NCBI GenBank assembly: GCA_008330645.1 | Contig: VLTN01000031.1 | Coordinates: forward strand, 1-64,000 | Source: Cafeteria roenbergensis | Lineage: Eukaryota; Sar; Bigyra; Bicosoecida; Cafeteriaceae | Length of the DNA stretch: 64,000 nt | Reading direction: 5' to 3' | Shown here: one piece after another, positions 11,077 to 19,800 of the stretch | Layout: every line of letters begins with the position of its first letter | How positions within the stretch are numbered: the stretch's first letter is position 1 | The notes under the pieces: model-generated | Told to the model about the DNA's origin: nothing | What the model saw: only the letters and a program-made list of their open reading frames with translations | Database searches by the model: none | Translations under genes and position numbers: made by a program

Positions 11077-11240
11077 TCTGTTCTGCCTGGGAGTGATCTG
11101 GGACTTGAGACTTGGGATTGCGGGTTTGGAGCGGTTTGTGATTCATCGGTGATGGAGTTGCTGGATTGGTTTTTGATGAGTCTGTGAATCGAGTGTGTGG
11201 TATGGTTACGCGAGTTTTCGACCCCCCCCAACGATGTTCA
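11077..11240 (+). mobile_element. Retrotransposon copy E, 3' UTR only
   Basis: After the AACGATGTTCA of copy D come a T and 11 bases (11078-11088, CTGTTCTGCCT) that do not match the element at that point. The 3' UTR then starts at 11089 and runs to the C8 run and AACGATGTTCA at 11230-11240. The low-GC island starts immediately after. The 11 bases look like junction filler. Confidence 0.82.
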
Positions 11241-11834
11241 TTCAAACGCCCTGTTACTCGTCCTTGCACAGAATATTGTTATAACGACCTGTATTTGCTT
11301 CGTATTTGGTACTGGGATACCCACGGCGTCGACGATCTACGGGTTATCACGACAGTTCGTGATTATCATCGGATGAGTGTTGAGAATCGATCAACAATTT
11401 CCATTACAACCGAAGATGGAAACATCATGAATGCCCCATTCAACATCTTAGAGTATATGAGATTCAGGATTGTTTTTGACATGGAGAAAAAATTTGTCCT
11501 GAAACGTCGAGAAAAGGATGGTGCTCTGACTCGGGACATGACCTTCACAGATTTTGAGATTTCAGGACATGGCAGTGCGCTGATTGTAACTGACGAAGAC
11601 CTGGACAGAGTAGCGTTCCCGTACCACATTTTGTCTTTGGGTTACTATCACAAGAAGACGGTGAGAAAGGAGCCTGGAGAGACCTTTTCGCATCGTGAGG
11701 TGCTAGATGCCCTGTTTGAACTGGAGGAGTATGAACGTGTAGATATCCCTCGCTTTAACGAAAAATTCTTCCATGGTTTGTATTACGAGCCTGCACACGG
11801 CATGTATGTTCCGTGTTGGGGAGAAAAAGGCTAA
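11241..11834 (+). pseudogene. 3' part of an unrecognised gene, 5' end lost to the retrotransposon array
   Basis: About 197 codons are open up to TAA at 11832. I do not recognise the protein. It is rich in aromatic and charged residues (LLRIWYWD, YMRFRIVFDMEKKFVLKRRE, FHGLYYEPAHGMY) with no obvious motif, signal peptide or membrane span. Codons are AT-leaning (AAA, GAT, TTT, GTT), unlike every host gene here. The frame stays open into the tail of copy E (ATG 11166), but that is fusion. The simplest reading is that the retrotransposon inserted in this gene and split it. An intact homologue in a low-GC viral or mobile element would explain it. Confidence 0.6.
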
Positions 11835-11965
11835 AATGTATGTGCAAGATGATAAGAGCCGCTGCCCGGATAATACATTTTACTATAGAGAAAAAAGATA
11901 AAAGGGGCACCTCCCACTAATCCTCAAAATGCTCCCACAGAGCAATAATACCCGAAATTGCACTG

Positions 11966-11991
11966 AACCCATGGGGGGTACCCCATGGGTT
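11966..11991. other. Short hairpin, 11-bp stem
   Basis: AACCCATGGGG and CCCCATGGGTT are perfectly complementary around a GGTA loop. It lies about 130 bases after the stop codon of the island gene. It might be a 3' processing or termination signal of the foreign element; the role is not known. Confidence 0.5.
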
Positions 11992-12034
11992 TCAACCAAT
12001 TATTGCAAAAATCGCTGTACAGCATGGGGGATAA

Positions 12035-12259
12035 TTACCCGTTGACTTTTTTGGCAACATTGGATAATTTTTAGCAGGCAATGCTTGCTGAGAATTTCCC
12101 AGGTACTTATCGACGTCGATAAGTACTATACATACATTTTGTTTACCCGCTGACTTTTTTGGCAACATTGGATAATTTTTATCCCGTAATGCTTGCTGGG
12201 AATTTTCAGGTACTTATAGGTACTTATCGACGTCGATAAGTACTATACACATATTTTGG
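12035..12259 (+). repeat. Two diverged direct repeats of about 108-117 bp
   Basis: Unit 1 is 12035-12142 and unit 2 is 12143-12259. Both open with TTACCCG(T/C)TGAC and GGCAACATTGG, share an AATGCTTGCTG block, then a 24-bp palindrome (12103-12126 and 12220-12243, core TATCGACGTCGATA), and end with AAGTACTATACA plus ACATTTTG or a close variant. Unit 2 carries an extra partial copy of GGTACTTATA. The order of parts is fully kept, so this is tandem duplication of a functional-looking block such as an origin or recombination site. Confidence 0.8.
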
Positions 12260-12301
12260 CAAATATATTTCGCTGTTTTCAATATATTCAGAGAAAAATC
12301 A

Positions 12302-12433
12302 CTGTTATAGTTTAATATATTTCTGGATATGATGATATTTCAGCGCGGCCAAAAATGTGTGTATAGTACTATACACACATTTTTGGCCGCGCTGAAATAT
12401 CATCATATCCAGAAATATATTAAACTATAACAG
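12302..12433. repeat. Perfect 132-bp palindrome at the island/host border
   Basis: Bases 12302-12367 are the exact reverse complement of 12368-12433, with no spacer and no mismatch; the next outer bases (A at 12301, C at 12434) do not pair. The centre reads AGTACT and continues ATACACACATTTTTGG on either strand, close to the ends of the two direct repeats upstream. The right end adjoins host ankyrin coding sequence. A replicated hairpin telomere or two terminal repeats joined head to head would give this structure; so would a fold-back assembly artefact. Confidence 0.9.
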
Positions 12434-13477
12434 CAACAGCTCCACCGTGTCCTTGCGGCCCCTTGCTGTCATCATCAGTAGCGCAGTAGCGCCATCCTGC
12501 GAGCACGCATGCTTGTACGACACCGTACATCGAAGTACCGTCACTGACGTCCAGCCAGCCCCTCCAGCAAGGCCTCCCACGCCAGCACGCGGCATGAGCC
12601 CGACAACTTGACGCCTCGACGCCATTGCGGTCCACGGCCAAAAGAGTGACGCCGGCCGCGGTCCGTCGCACAGTGTGGCACAATCTCGGCGCTCACGCGG
12701 CCCTTGGCCTGCACGTCGGCGCCGCAATGCACCAGCAGCTCCACCGTTTCCTTGTGGCCCCGCCGGGCAGCCGCAACAAGCGCCGTATCGCCATACTGCG
12801 AGAACGCCCGCTCGCACCGCACCGCACATCGACGTCCCGTCACCGCCTTCCAGACAGCCCCTGAAGCATGACCCCCCACGCCGGCAAGCGACACGAGCAC
12901 GGCTCCCTGACGCCTCGACGCCATCACGGTCGCCGGCCCGCTAGTGACACCCAACGCTGTCCATTGCACAGTGTAGCACCATCGGAGCTCTCACGCGGCC
13001 CTTGGCCTCCAGGTCGGCGCCTCGGTCCAGCAGCAGCTCCACAGTGTCCGTGTGGCCACGCTCTGCCGCAGCCAACAGCGCTGTGGAGCCTCCCTGCGAG
13101 GACCCATGTCCCGATTACGCACGGCCCACCACCGCCTAGCAGCCCTCTCGACACATCACCGGCGCCGCCGCTTTGTCGACTCACGTCCCCAGGCCGTCTT
13201 GTGTCTGGCTCCGAGCACCTGCTCCTCGCGGCTCGCCCGCGGTCATTGGCACAGACCGCCAGCAGCCTGCTCGCTGAGCAACTCTCTGTCCTGCTCGGTG
13301 AGCACGATGGCTTGGGGGCACCACGCCGTGGCACCAAAAGCTCACCTGTTTGAAATTTCTCCAGTCGACAGGCGCGCCCGCGTCGAGCAGACTTCTTGCT
13401 TCGGCGGTGTTCCCTCCCTTCGCCGCCTCCCAGTGGGCAGCCCCCATTGCTTCCGCGTCTACTGCAGGCGCTGCCAT
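12425..13477 (-). pseudogene. Ankyrin-repeat gene, broken in its fourth exon by the low-GC island
   Basis: Reading on the minus strand, exon 1 is 13477-13346 (start MAAPAVDAEAMG, a first ankyrin-like helix pair AAHWEAAKGGNTAEARSLL), exon 2 is 13093-12995, exon 3 is 12795-12697 and exon 4 starts at 12496. All junctions are GTGAG...CAG and phase 0. Exons 2 and 3 are exactly 99 bp, one 33-residue ankyrin repeat each, with TAL.AAA..GH.(D/E)TVELL..GAD. Exon 4 begins the next repeat (DGATALLMMTARG) but runs into the palindrome after VELLL and meets a stop at 12425-12427. Without the insertion more repeats would be expected. Ankyrin repeats bind proteins; no partner can be named. Confidence 0.85.
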
Positions 13478-13876
13478 GTCCTCAGCTTGGAGGGGTGGCG
13501 GGCGAGTGCGAGTTTGGCGAGGCGCCAGGCTCCGCGTTGGGTTTTTGCTTGCCTCTGCCTTGGCCAGCTGCTGGGTTGCAGCCGCTTTGCGTTGCACTGA
13601 CGAGCTCAGTTTGTGGCTGCCCGCAACCCAACTTCGATACCGCAAGGGATCCGACTTCGTCCTGTCCCTGCGGCTGGCGGGGAGCTGAGCTTGGCACTCA
13701 CAGCCAATATTGCACTTGCCGCAAATGTGCCGGATGCAGATCCCCAGGAGAGCTGCAGCGGGCCGCCTGCGCACAGCCACCGCTTGCCGGCGCAATTCGT
13801 GACTGCCTGCCCGGCGAGGGCAAGCCGTGCCGTGCTCCTTGGCGCCGGGCGCGAAGTGGCCGCTCCAGGGGTCCAC
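13478..13876. promoter_or_regulatory. Divergent intergenic region between ankyrin and FN3 genes
   Basis: About 400 bp separate the ATG of the ankyrin gene (13477, minus) from the ATG of the FN3 gene (13877, plus). It must contain both 5' UTRs and probably both promoters. I see no TATA-like box or other recognisable element. Confidence 0.45.
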
Positions 13877-16800
13877 ATGGCAGGCAGCCAGGCCGCCATC
13901 GCGGCGTTGCTTGCGCGCATGGCTTTCCCCGAGTTCAACGACATTGTCTTTGCCGGTGAGCACTTTCCGGAGGTGATATGCGCGAATGCGCGTTGCGGGA
14001 GCGAGCGCTGGCTGGTCCCTCTCGGGAGGATTGGGGGGGGAACGCATCCGCTGCGGCAAGGCCGACTGCAACCTGGGCGCCGGCCGAGGCGTCAATGGCA
14101 CAATGCAGCCGTCTGCCCCGGCAGCTGCACGAGGGTGGCCTCCGCAGGTTCACGACATCAGCTATCGTTCCGCCCCTCAGTAGCCATCTGCGCTGTCCGC
14201 TCTCCACCTTGCCACTGTGCGCCGATTCCAACAAGCCTGCTGCGTGTGTTAAGTTTGCCTCGTTGCGAGCGCAGAGAGCTCGGAACGCGCGCTGCCCGGC
14301 CTCGTCGAGTGCCGCGCCCGTGTCCGCGGCAACTTCCTTTGGTTCCAGCCCATTTACAGTGACAAGCCCTTTGCCTTGGCGCTCGGGCCGCGCTCGGTGA
14401 TCCGCGAGGCGTCGCCTGCAGTGCTGGCGGCGGCGGCCGCGCGGCGACCGCCTCCCAAGCCGCAGGCCCCCGCGCCTCGCGGCGTGCTGCCCCGGGGCGT
14501 GGGCCACTTCGGCGTCGTTGTGCAGCCCGAGTCCTCCTCCCCTTCCGGCAGCAGGGTCGTTGCGCTTCCGACGCTGGAAGCGGCTCTGTCGTTTCGCGCC
14601 GCGGCTGAGGGCGTGGTGCGCGTCCTCAGGGGCGACGGGTCGCTCCCGCAGCAGCCGCCCCCCCCAGGCATGCCGCGGCTTGCTGCGGTTCCAACCCACG
14701 CGGCGCTGGATGTGATTTGGGAGTCCCCGCCGGCGTCAGGCCGGTGTGACGAGCGGCTGGTTGCGCACTGCGCCCGGGTGGCCATACTGCCCCATCTGCA
14801 GCGCGGCAGCCAGAGCCCTTCCAGAACGTCGCTCGCCGCCGCTCTCCGGGCGCTCGGCCCGGCGGACCGCTGGGCCGTCACGGCCTCGGCAGGCCCCGCC
14901 GGGCCGGCGCCCGACTCGCTCGTGCCGGGCGCTGTCGTCCAGGTGGAGCTTCCACGGTGCGACGCCGGCCAGCCCAGCCCTCGTGGCGCGGCGGGCGCGC
15001 CCCTCCCCGCTCCTGACTGCACGGTGCGCGCCGATTCTGGGGGCGGCGCTGCAGGCGCCGGCGGACCGCCCTGGGGTGACGCTGCGTTCGTGTCCACCTT
15101 CGCGCAGGGGGGGCTGCGGCTGCGGGGGCTGCGCCCCGGAACCGTCGTGGTGGTGGCAGCGTCCGTGCGCAACCCCCGCGGCTGGAGCGGATGGGCGGTC
15201 GGCCCCGCCGTCGGCACGGCACGCCGCCCCTTGTTGCCGCCACCACCGCCTCGGCCCGACACGGGCTGCCGCTTCATCGACACGCTGCGGTTTCAAGACG
15301 TCAGATGGGATGCCATGGACTGGAAAGATCACCCGGACAGGGCGCTGGCAGCGGGCATCGTCCCCGATGACCCGCTGCCGGACGCGCAGCCGCTGGCAGG
15401 GGAAGTGGCCTGTGTGCCGGCAGAGCCTAGGGAGCTCTCTGGCAGAGCCGTGCACCGAGACCGTGGATCCCGTGCTGGCGCCTCGGGGGCGGCCGCGACG
15501 ACGGCAGCGGCGGAGGCGGACGGAGCTGACCATCGCCGCAGCGACAGCGGCGCCGCCGCAACAGGCCCCAGGGGCGACTCTGGGCCCAGCGATGGGCCGA
15601 CGGAGGCGTTCGTTCCCGGTCGCGTGGTGGCGGCCGTCGCGGATGTGGCCGCTGCCAGCGCCGACGTCTCCGGGCTGGAGCCCGGAACGCTGTATCTGGC
15701 CCGCGTTCGGGCGCGGACGGCGGCAGGCTGGGGCCCGTGGAGCGACGCGGTGTCGGCGCGCACGCTGGGCCGCCCGTCGACCGGGGGTCCGGTGTGCGCC
15801 GCCGCGGAGGGGGAGGACTGCTTTGACCCGTTCCGAGTGCGGGTTTCCTGGCTGGGGCTGGCCCCGCCCGCCGCCGACGACGCCCCGACGGCCGCAGTGG
15901 AGGTGGCCGTGCTGCCGCTTGAGCGCTGGGAGGACGCCTCCAGCGCGGAGGCAGCTGCCGGCGAGGCTGGCGAAGGGCCGCGGGACGCGGTGGTGCTGGC
16001 GCTGGCGGCGCAGCGGGCTGTCATGGCCGTCTCGCCTGGCGACGCGGGGGGCAGCGCGCTGGTCGAGGGGCTGCCGCCAGGCAGGTCGTGGGTCCCTGTG
16101 GCCCGGCTCTGCAATGCTGCTGGCGTTGGGCCCTGGGGCCCGCCGGGTGAGGTGCTTCACACGCAGGGGCGGCCCTCGGTTGCGCCGCTTCCGCCGGCGC
16201 TGGTGACGACTGGTCGCGCCGCAGCCACCGCCAGGCAGCCCACCGAGCTGCTGGTGCGCTGGCCAGAGGCAGAGCAGCCCCCGCGCGACGCGCCCCTCAC
16301 CAGCTATGACGTGCACTGCGTTGAGACCAGCCCGCCGCAGGGCTGGTCCGACGGCTTCGCCAGTCTGCCGGCGGCGCACTCTCGCGCCTCCCAAACCAGC
16401 GAGGCAGTTGCGGCGGGCGCTGCTCCAGACGCCCCCGTTCGTCCCCCCGGCGCCGCGGCCCAGGGCGGGGCAGTGCGCACAGCGGAGGCCAGCCCGCCCA
16501 GCAGCGCCTCGGCTCCCGCCGCTGCCGCCCTCGCTCCGGGCAGCGCTGCTGCGAGCGGGGCTGTCGGCACCGCCGCGGGCGCCGCCGACGGTACAGCTGA
16601 TGCTGCCGCCGCGGGTGCCAACAGCGCGGCTGGCGCTGCGGCGGACACAGCGGTGGGCGCGGACGACGGCGCGGACGCCCGGCTATCGGGCGTGCCCTCG
16701 GCCCCGGAGGAGGACGCCGACGGCGAAACCGTGGACCCCACCACTGGCGTCATGGTGTCTGTTGCCGGCTCCGACTCGCAGGGCGGCCGCCCCCCCACCG

Positions 16801-19800
16801 TCGCCACCGTCGGCGGGTTGCGGCCGTCCACGTGGTACCGGGTGCGTGTGCGAGCGCGGAACGCCGTCGGCCGCGGACCGTGGAGCGTCTGGTCCCAGCC
16901 CACCACCACTCTCCGCCGCCCCACGCCCGTGGGCCCCTCGTGCCGCATCGTGGCCCGCACTGCCACCACCATCACCGCCGAGTGGTCGCGCGCGGAGCTA
17001 GCGGCAGAGGACGCGCCCCTGAGCGGGTACGGCGCCGCGTGCCAGTGCCTCGACGACCATGTCACAGCGGCTCTGCCCGGTGCGACCGATCCCGAGGCCG
17101 ACTGGGCGGCGGTGGGGGCCCTGGCCGAGGGAGCGCCCTTCCAGCCCAGCTGGTCGGGCAGGGCTACTGTGGAGGGCATCGTGTTCGAGGGACTTCGCCC
17201 CGGATCAGCCTACCGCGTGGCGGTGGCGGCGCGCAACTCCCTGGGGGCCGGGGCCCCTGGGCCACCTAGCGTGCCTGCGCTCACCCTCCGGGCGCCCTCC
17301 CGTCCGCCCAGCCACAGGTCCATCGCCCCCGAGCCCTTGAGCAGCACCTCCGTCAGCGTCCGGTGGAGGGTGCCTCCAAGGCGCCGTGACGACTGCGGGG
17401 CCGAGTCATTCCGGCTAGAGTGGCAGCAGCTGCCGGCAGAGCCTGCCCGCAGGCTAGACGACTGGCACCGCGACGTCGCCGCCGCGTCGCCCCCGGCAGA
17501 CACCCCAACAGCAGGCGCTGCCAGCGGCGCCGGCGCGGCTCCTGCGGCAGCTGACGCCGAGGCCAGCTCTGCCACCGCCTTGCCCGAGGCCTCGCTGCTG
17601 GAGGGCGCGCTCGAAGGCCGCGTGGACGGAGCGGTGGACGTGCCTGCCGGCGGGGCCGCCGACTGGGAGTCCGACCCGCGAGCCGTGGACGGCGGCATTG
17701 ACACCAGCGCTGCAGCGGCCGCATCCAGCGACGATGCCGCGTCCGGCCCTGTCAGCGACGATGCCGCGTCCGGCCCTGTCAGCGGCGAGGGCGAGGGCGA
17801 GGGCGAGGCGGTGGCAGAGGTGGCGTGCCTCCGGCCTGGGAGCTGGTACCGGTTCCGCCTTGCTGCCTGCTGCGAGGCCGGCTCCAGCGGCGTCAGCGGG
17901 TGGTCGCGGCCGGCCCGGACGCTGGGGCTGCCTGAGCAGAGCGGGCCGCTTCTCCGGGCAGAGTCACTGGGATCCTGCCAAATGTCCGTTGCGTGGGAGC
18001 CCTCGGCGGCTCGCTCTGCCAGGGAGGCTCGCTTCCAGTGGCTGCGCGTCCGCTGGACGGCTGCGCCGGCTCTGCCGACATCGTACGCGGCAGCTGCTGA
18101 ATCTGCCGGCTCTGCCGATGCATCAGCGGAAGGATCCGCTGAAGGATCCAGTGGCGGTCTGGGCGGCAGGCCCTGGCCGAGCAGCCGCTCCCCGGCTCAG
18201 GGGCAGACGGACCTGCGCCTCGAGGGCGCCGGGCTGGCGTCGGGGGTCATTGAGGGCTTGCCCCCTGGCTGCGAGGTGTCCGTTGAGACAGCCTGGGTGA
18301 ACGACGTCGGGGCCGGCCCCTGGTCCGACTCGACGACGTTGGGCGTCACGCTTGGCGCTCCCCTGCCTGCGCTGCCGGGGTCCGTGTGGGCTCTGCCGCA
18401 CCCGACCGCCGACGAGGTCGTGGCGGTGGGCTGGCGGCTGGCCGCTCGGCGGCGGGCCGCCGCTGCGGGGGCAGCGCAGGCCAGCGCTGTCCGCGTGGCC
18501 TGGCGGTTCGCCGCGCCCGCCCCCTCCAACGCTGCTGGCGACGGCTCTGCTGCTGGCGACGGCTCTGCTGCTGGCGCTGCTGGCACGGCGCCCGCGTGGG
18601 GTCCCTGGCGGGTCGGAGTGTCGCTGCCGTGCGAGACATCGCTGCGGCCGGACTGCGACCCGGACAGCGACGCAGGCGTCGCTCACTCGGCGCTGCTGGC
18701 GGTGCGGCGTCCTCCGGAGTGCACGGCGATTCAGTTCGCCGTGCAGCCCGTCGGGGAGGGGGGGTTGGCACCGCTTGCCGCCTGCGCCGGGGCCGGCAGG
18801 ACCGCGGACGCGATCCTTCCAGCCGCGCCAGCGGTGCTCCCGGAGGTGCGCGTCGGGCGGGTCGGACAGCGCTTCGCCGAGCTCTGCTGGCGCGTCAGCG
18901 GTGAGGCCGACGCCGGGGCGGGGCCGGGCGTGATGGAGCGGCCCGCGGGCGAGAGACCAATTGCGGCGTGGGAGGTTGAATGCGTTCGCAGCCGGGACGG
19001 CGGCGTGGTGGCGGTGACCCGCGTCCCGGCGATGTTCCCGGGGCTCGCCACGGAGGCTGCCGCGGGAGCCGGGTCCATGCCCGTGGCGGCGGTGCGGCTT
19101 GCGGAGGGCCTCACAGGGTTCGAGCTTCCCGCCGCATGGCGCCGCTTCTGGGTCGGGGCCGGCGCTGTCCAGCGCGGCGACGCCGTCGCTGGCGCCGGCA
19201 CGGCGGCTGCGAGCGACCGGGCCGCTGTGTCGGCTGCCGTGAGGGCAGCTGGGCAGCCCGTGACGGCGTGGTCCTGCCCGCCCCCCCGCTCGCGGGCCGC
19301 TGCCGTGGCGTCGGCTGATGCGTCCGCCGCATTCACGTCTCTCACCGGATACGCGCTCCCGGCTGATGCTGCCTCGGCGCAGCTGCCCGCCGCCACGCCA
19401 GACTCCCTCACGGTCACCCCGGTGCCCGCGCTGCTGCTGGCTGAGGTGGCCAGGAACCACCGTGGCTGCGCGCTGGCAGGCGCTGCCAGGCTCGACCTAG
19501 CGCCCAACTGCGCCTACAGGGTGCGTGTCCGCGCGCTGGCGGCGGGAGGCGCGGCGGGGCCGTGGGGCGCCCCCGCGGAGCTCCACACTCTGTGGTCGGT
19601 GACCCCGCCGCTCGCCCCACCTCCCCACGCTGCTGCGGCTGGCTCTGCAGGTGCGGCCGCCGCAAGCTCGGAGGGGGCCGCGGCCGCGCAGGGCGACCGC
19701 GCCTCGCCGCTGGTCGCCACAGACGCCGTGCTGGAGGGGTCCGGGCCCTCGGCGGCCTCGGTCCGGCTGTCGCTGCGCCTGGGCGCACACTCGCGCCTCA

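Larger units (their letters stand above)
4436..11240 (+). repeat. Repeated junction AACGATGTTCA, probable target-site duplication
   Basis: The same 11 bases, always after eight Cs, occur at 4436-4446, 6131-6141, 10621-10631, 11066-11076 and 11230-11240. The next base is T at all but the B/C junction. Each marks the end of one copy and the start of the next. The last one adjoins non-element DNA, so the motif is either the conserved 3' terminus of the element or a target-site duplication regenerated at each insertion. The upstream flank of copy A, which would decide, is outside the window. Confidence 0.8.
11241..12433. mobile_element. Low-GC foreign island (remnant of a virus-like or other mobile element)
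   Basis: Base composition falls abruptly from about 70% GC on both sides to roughly 40%, and lower still from 12000 on. The island holds the 3' part of an AT-leaning gene, a hairpin, two direct repeats with internal palindromes, and a 132-bp perfect palindrome at its right border. The right border cuts an ankyrin exon. The left border is hidden by the retrotransposon array. Low-GC endogenous virophage-like elements are known in GC-rich heterotrophic flagellates and would fit. No capsid, polymerase, integrase or recombinase gene is present here, so the class of element is inference. Confidence 0.65.

Noticed and set aside
11166-11240. ATG at 11166 as start of the low-GC island gene
   Set aside because: It lies in the 3' UTR of copy E; composition and sequence change exactly at 11241.
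12035-12259. CRISPR-like array
   Set aside because: Only two diverged units with internal palindromes and no spacer logic; eukaryotic context.
14376-14378. Start of the FN3 protein at 14376
   Set aside because: The codon is TTG, and the frame continues upstream to a good splice acceptor at 14274 that joins an ATG exon at 13877.
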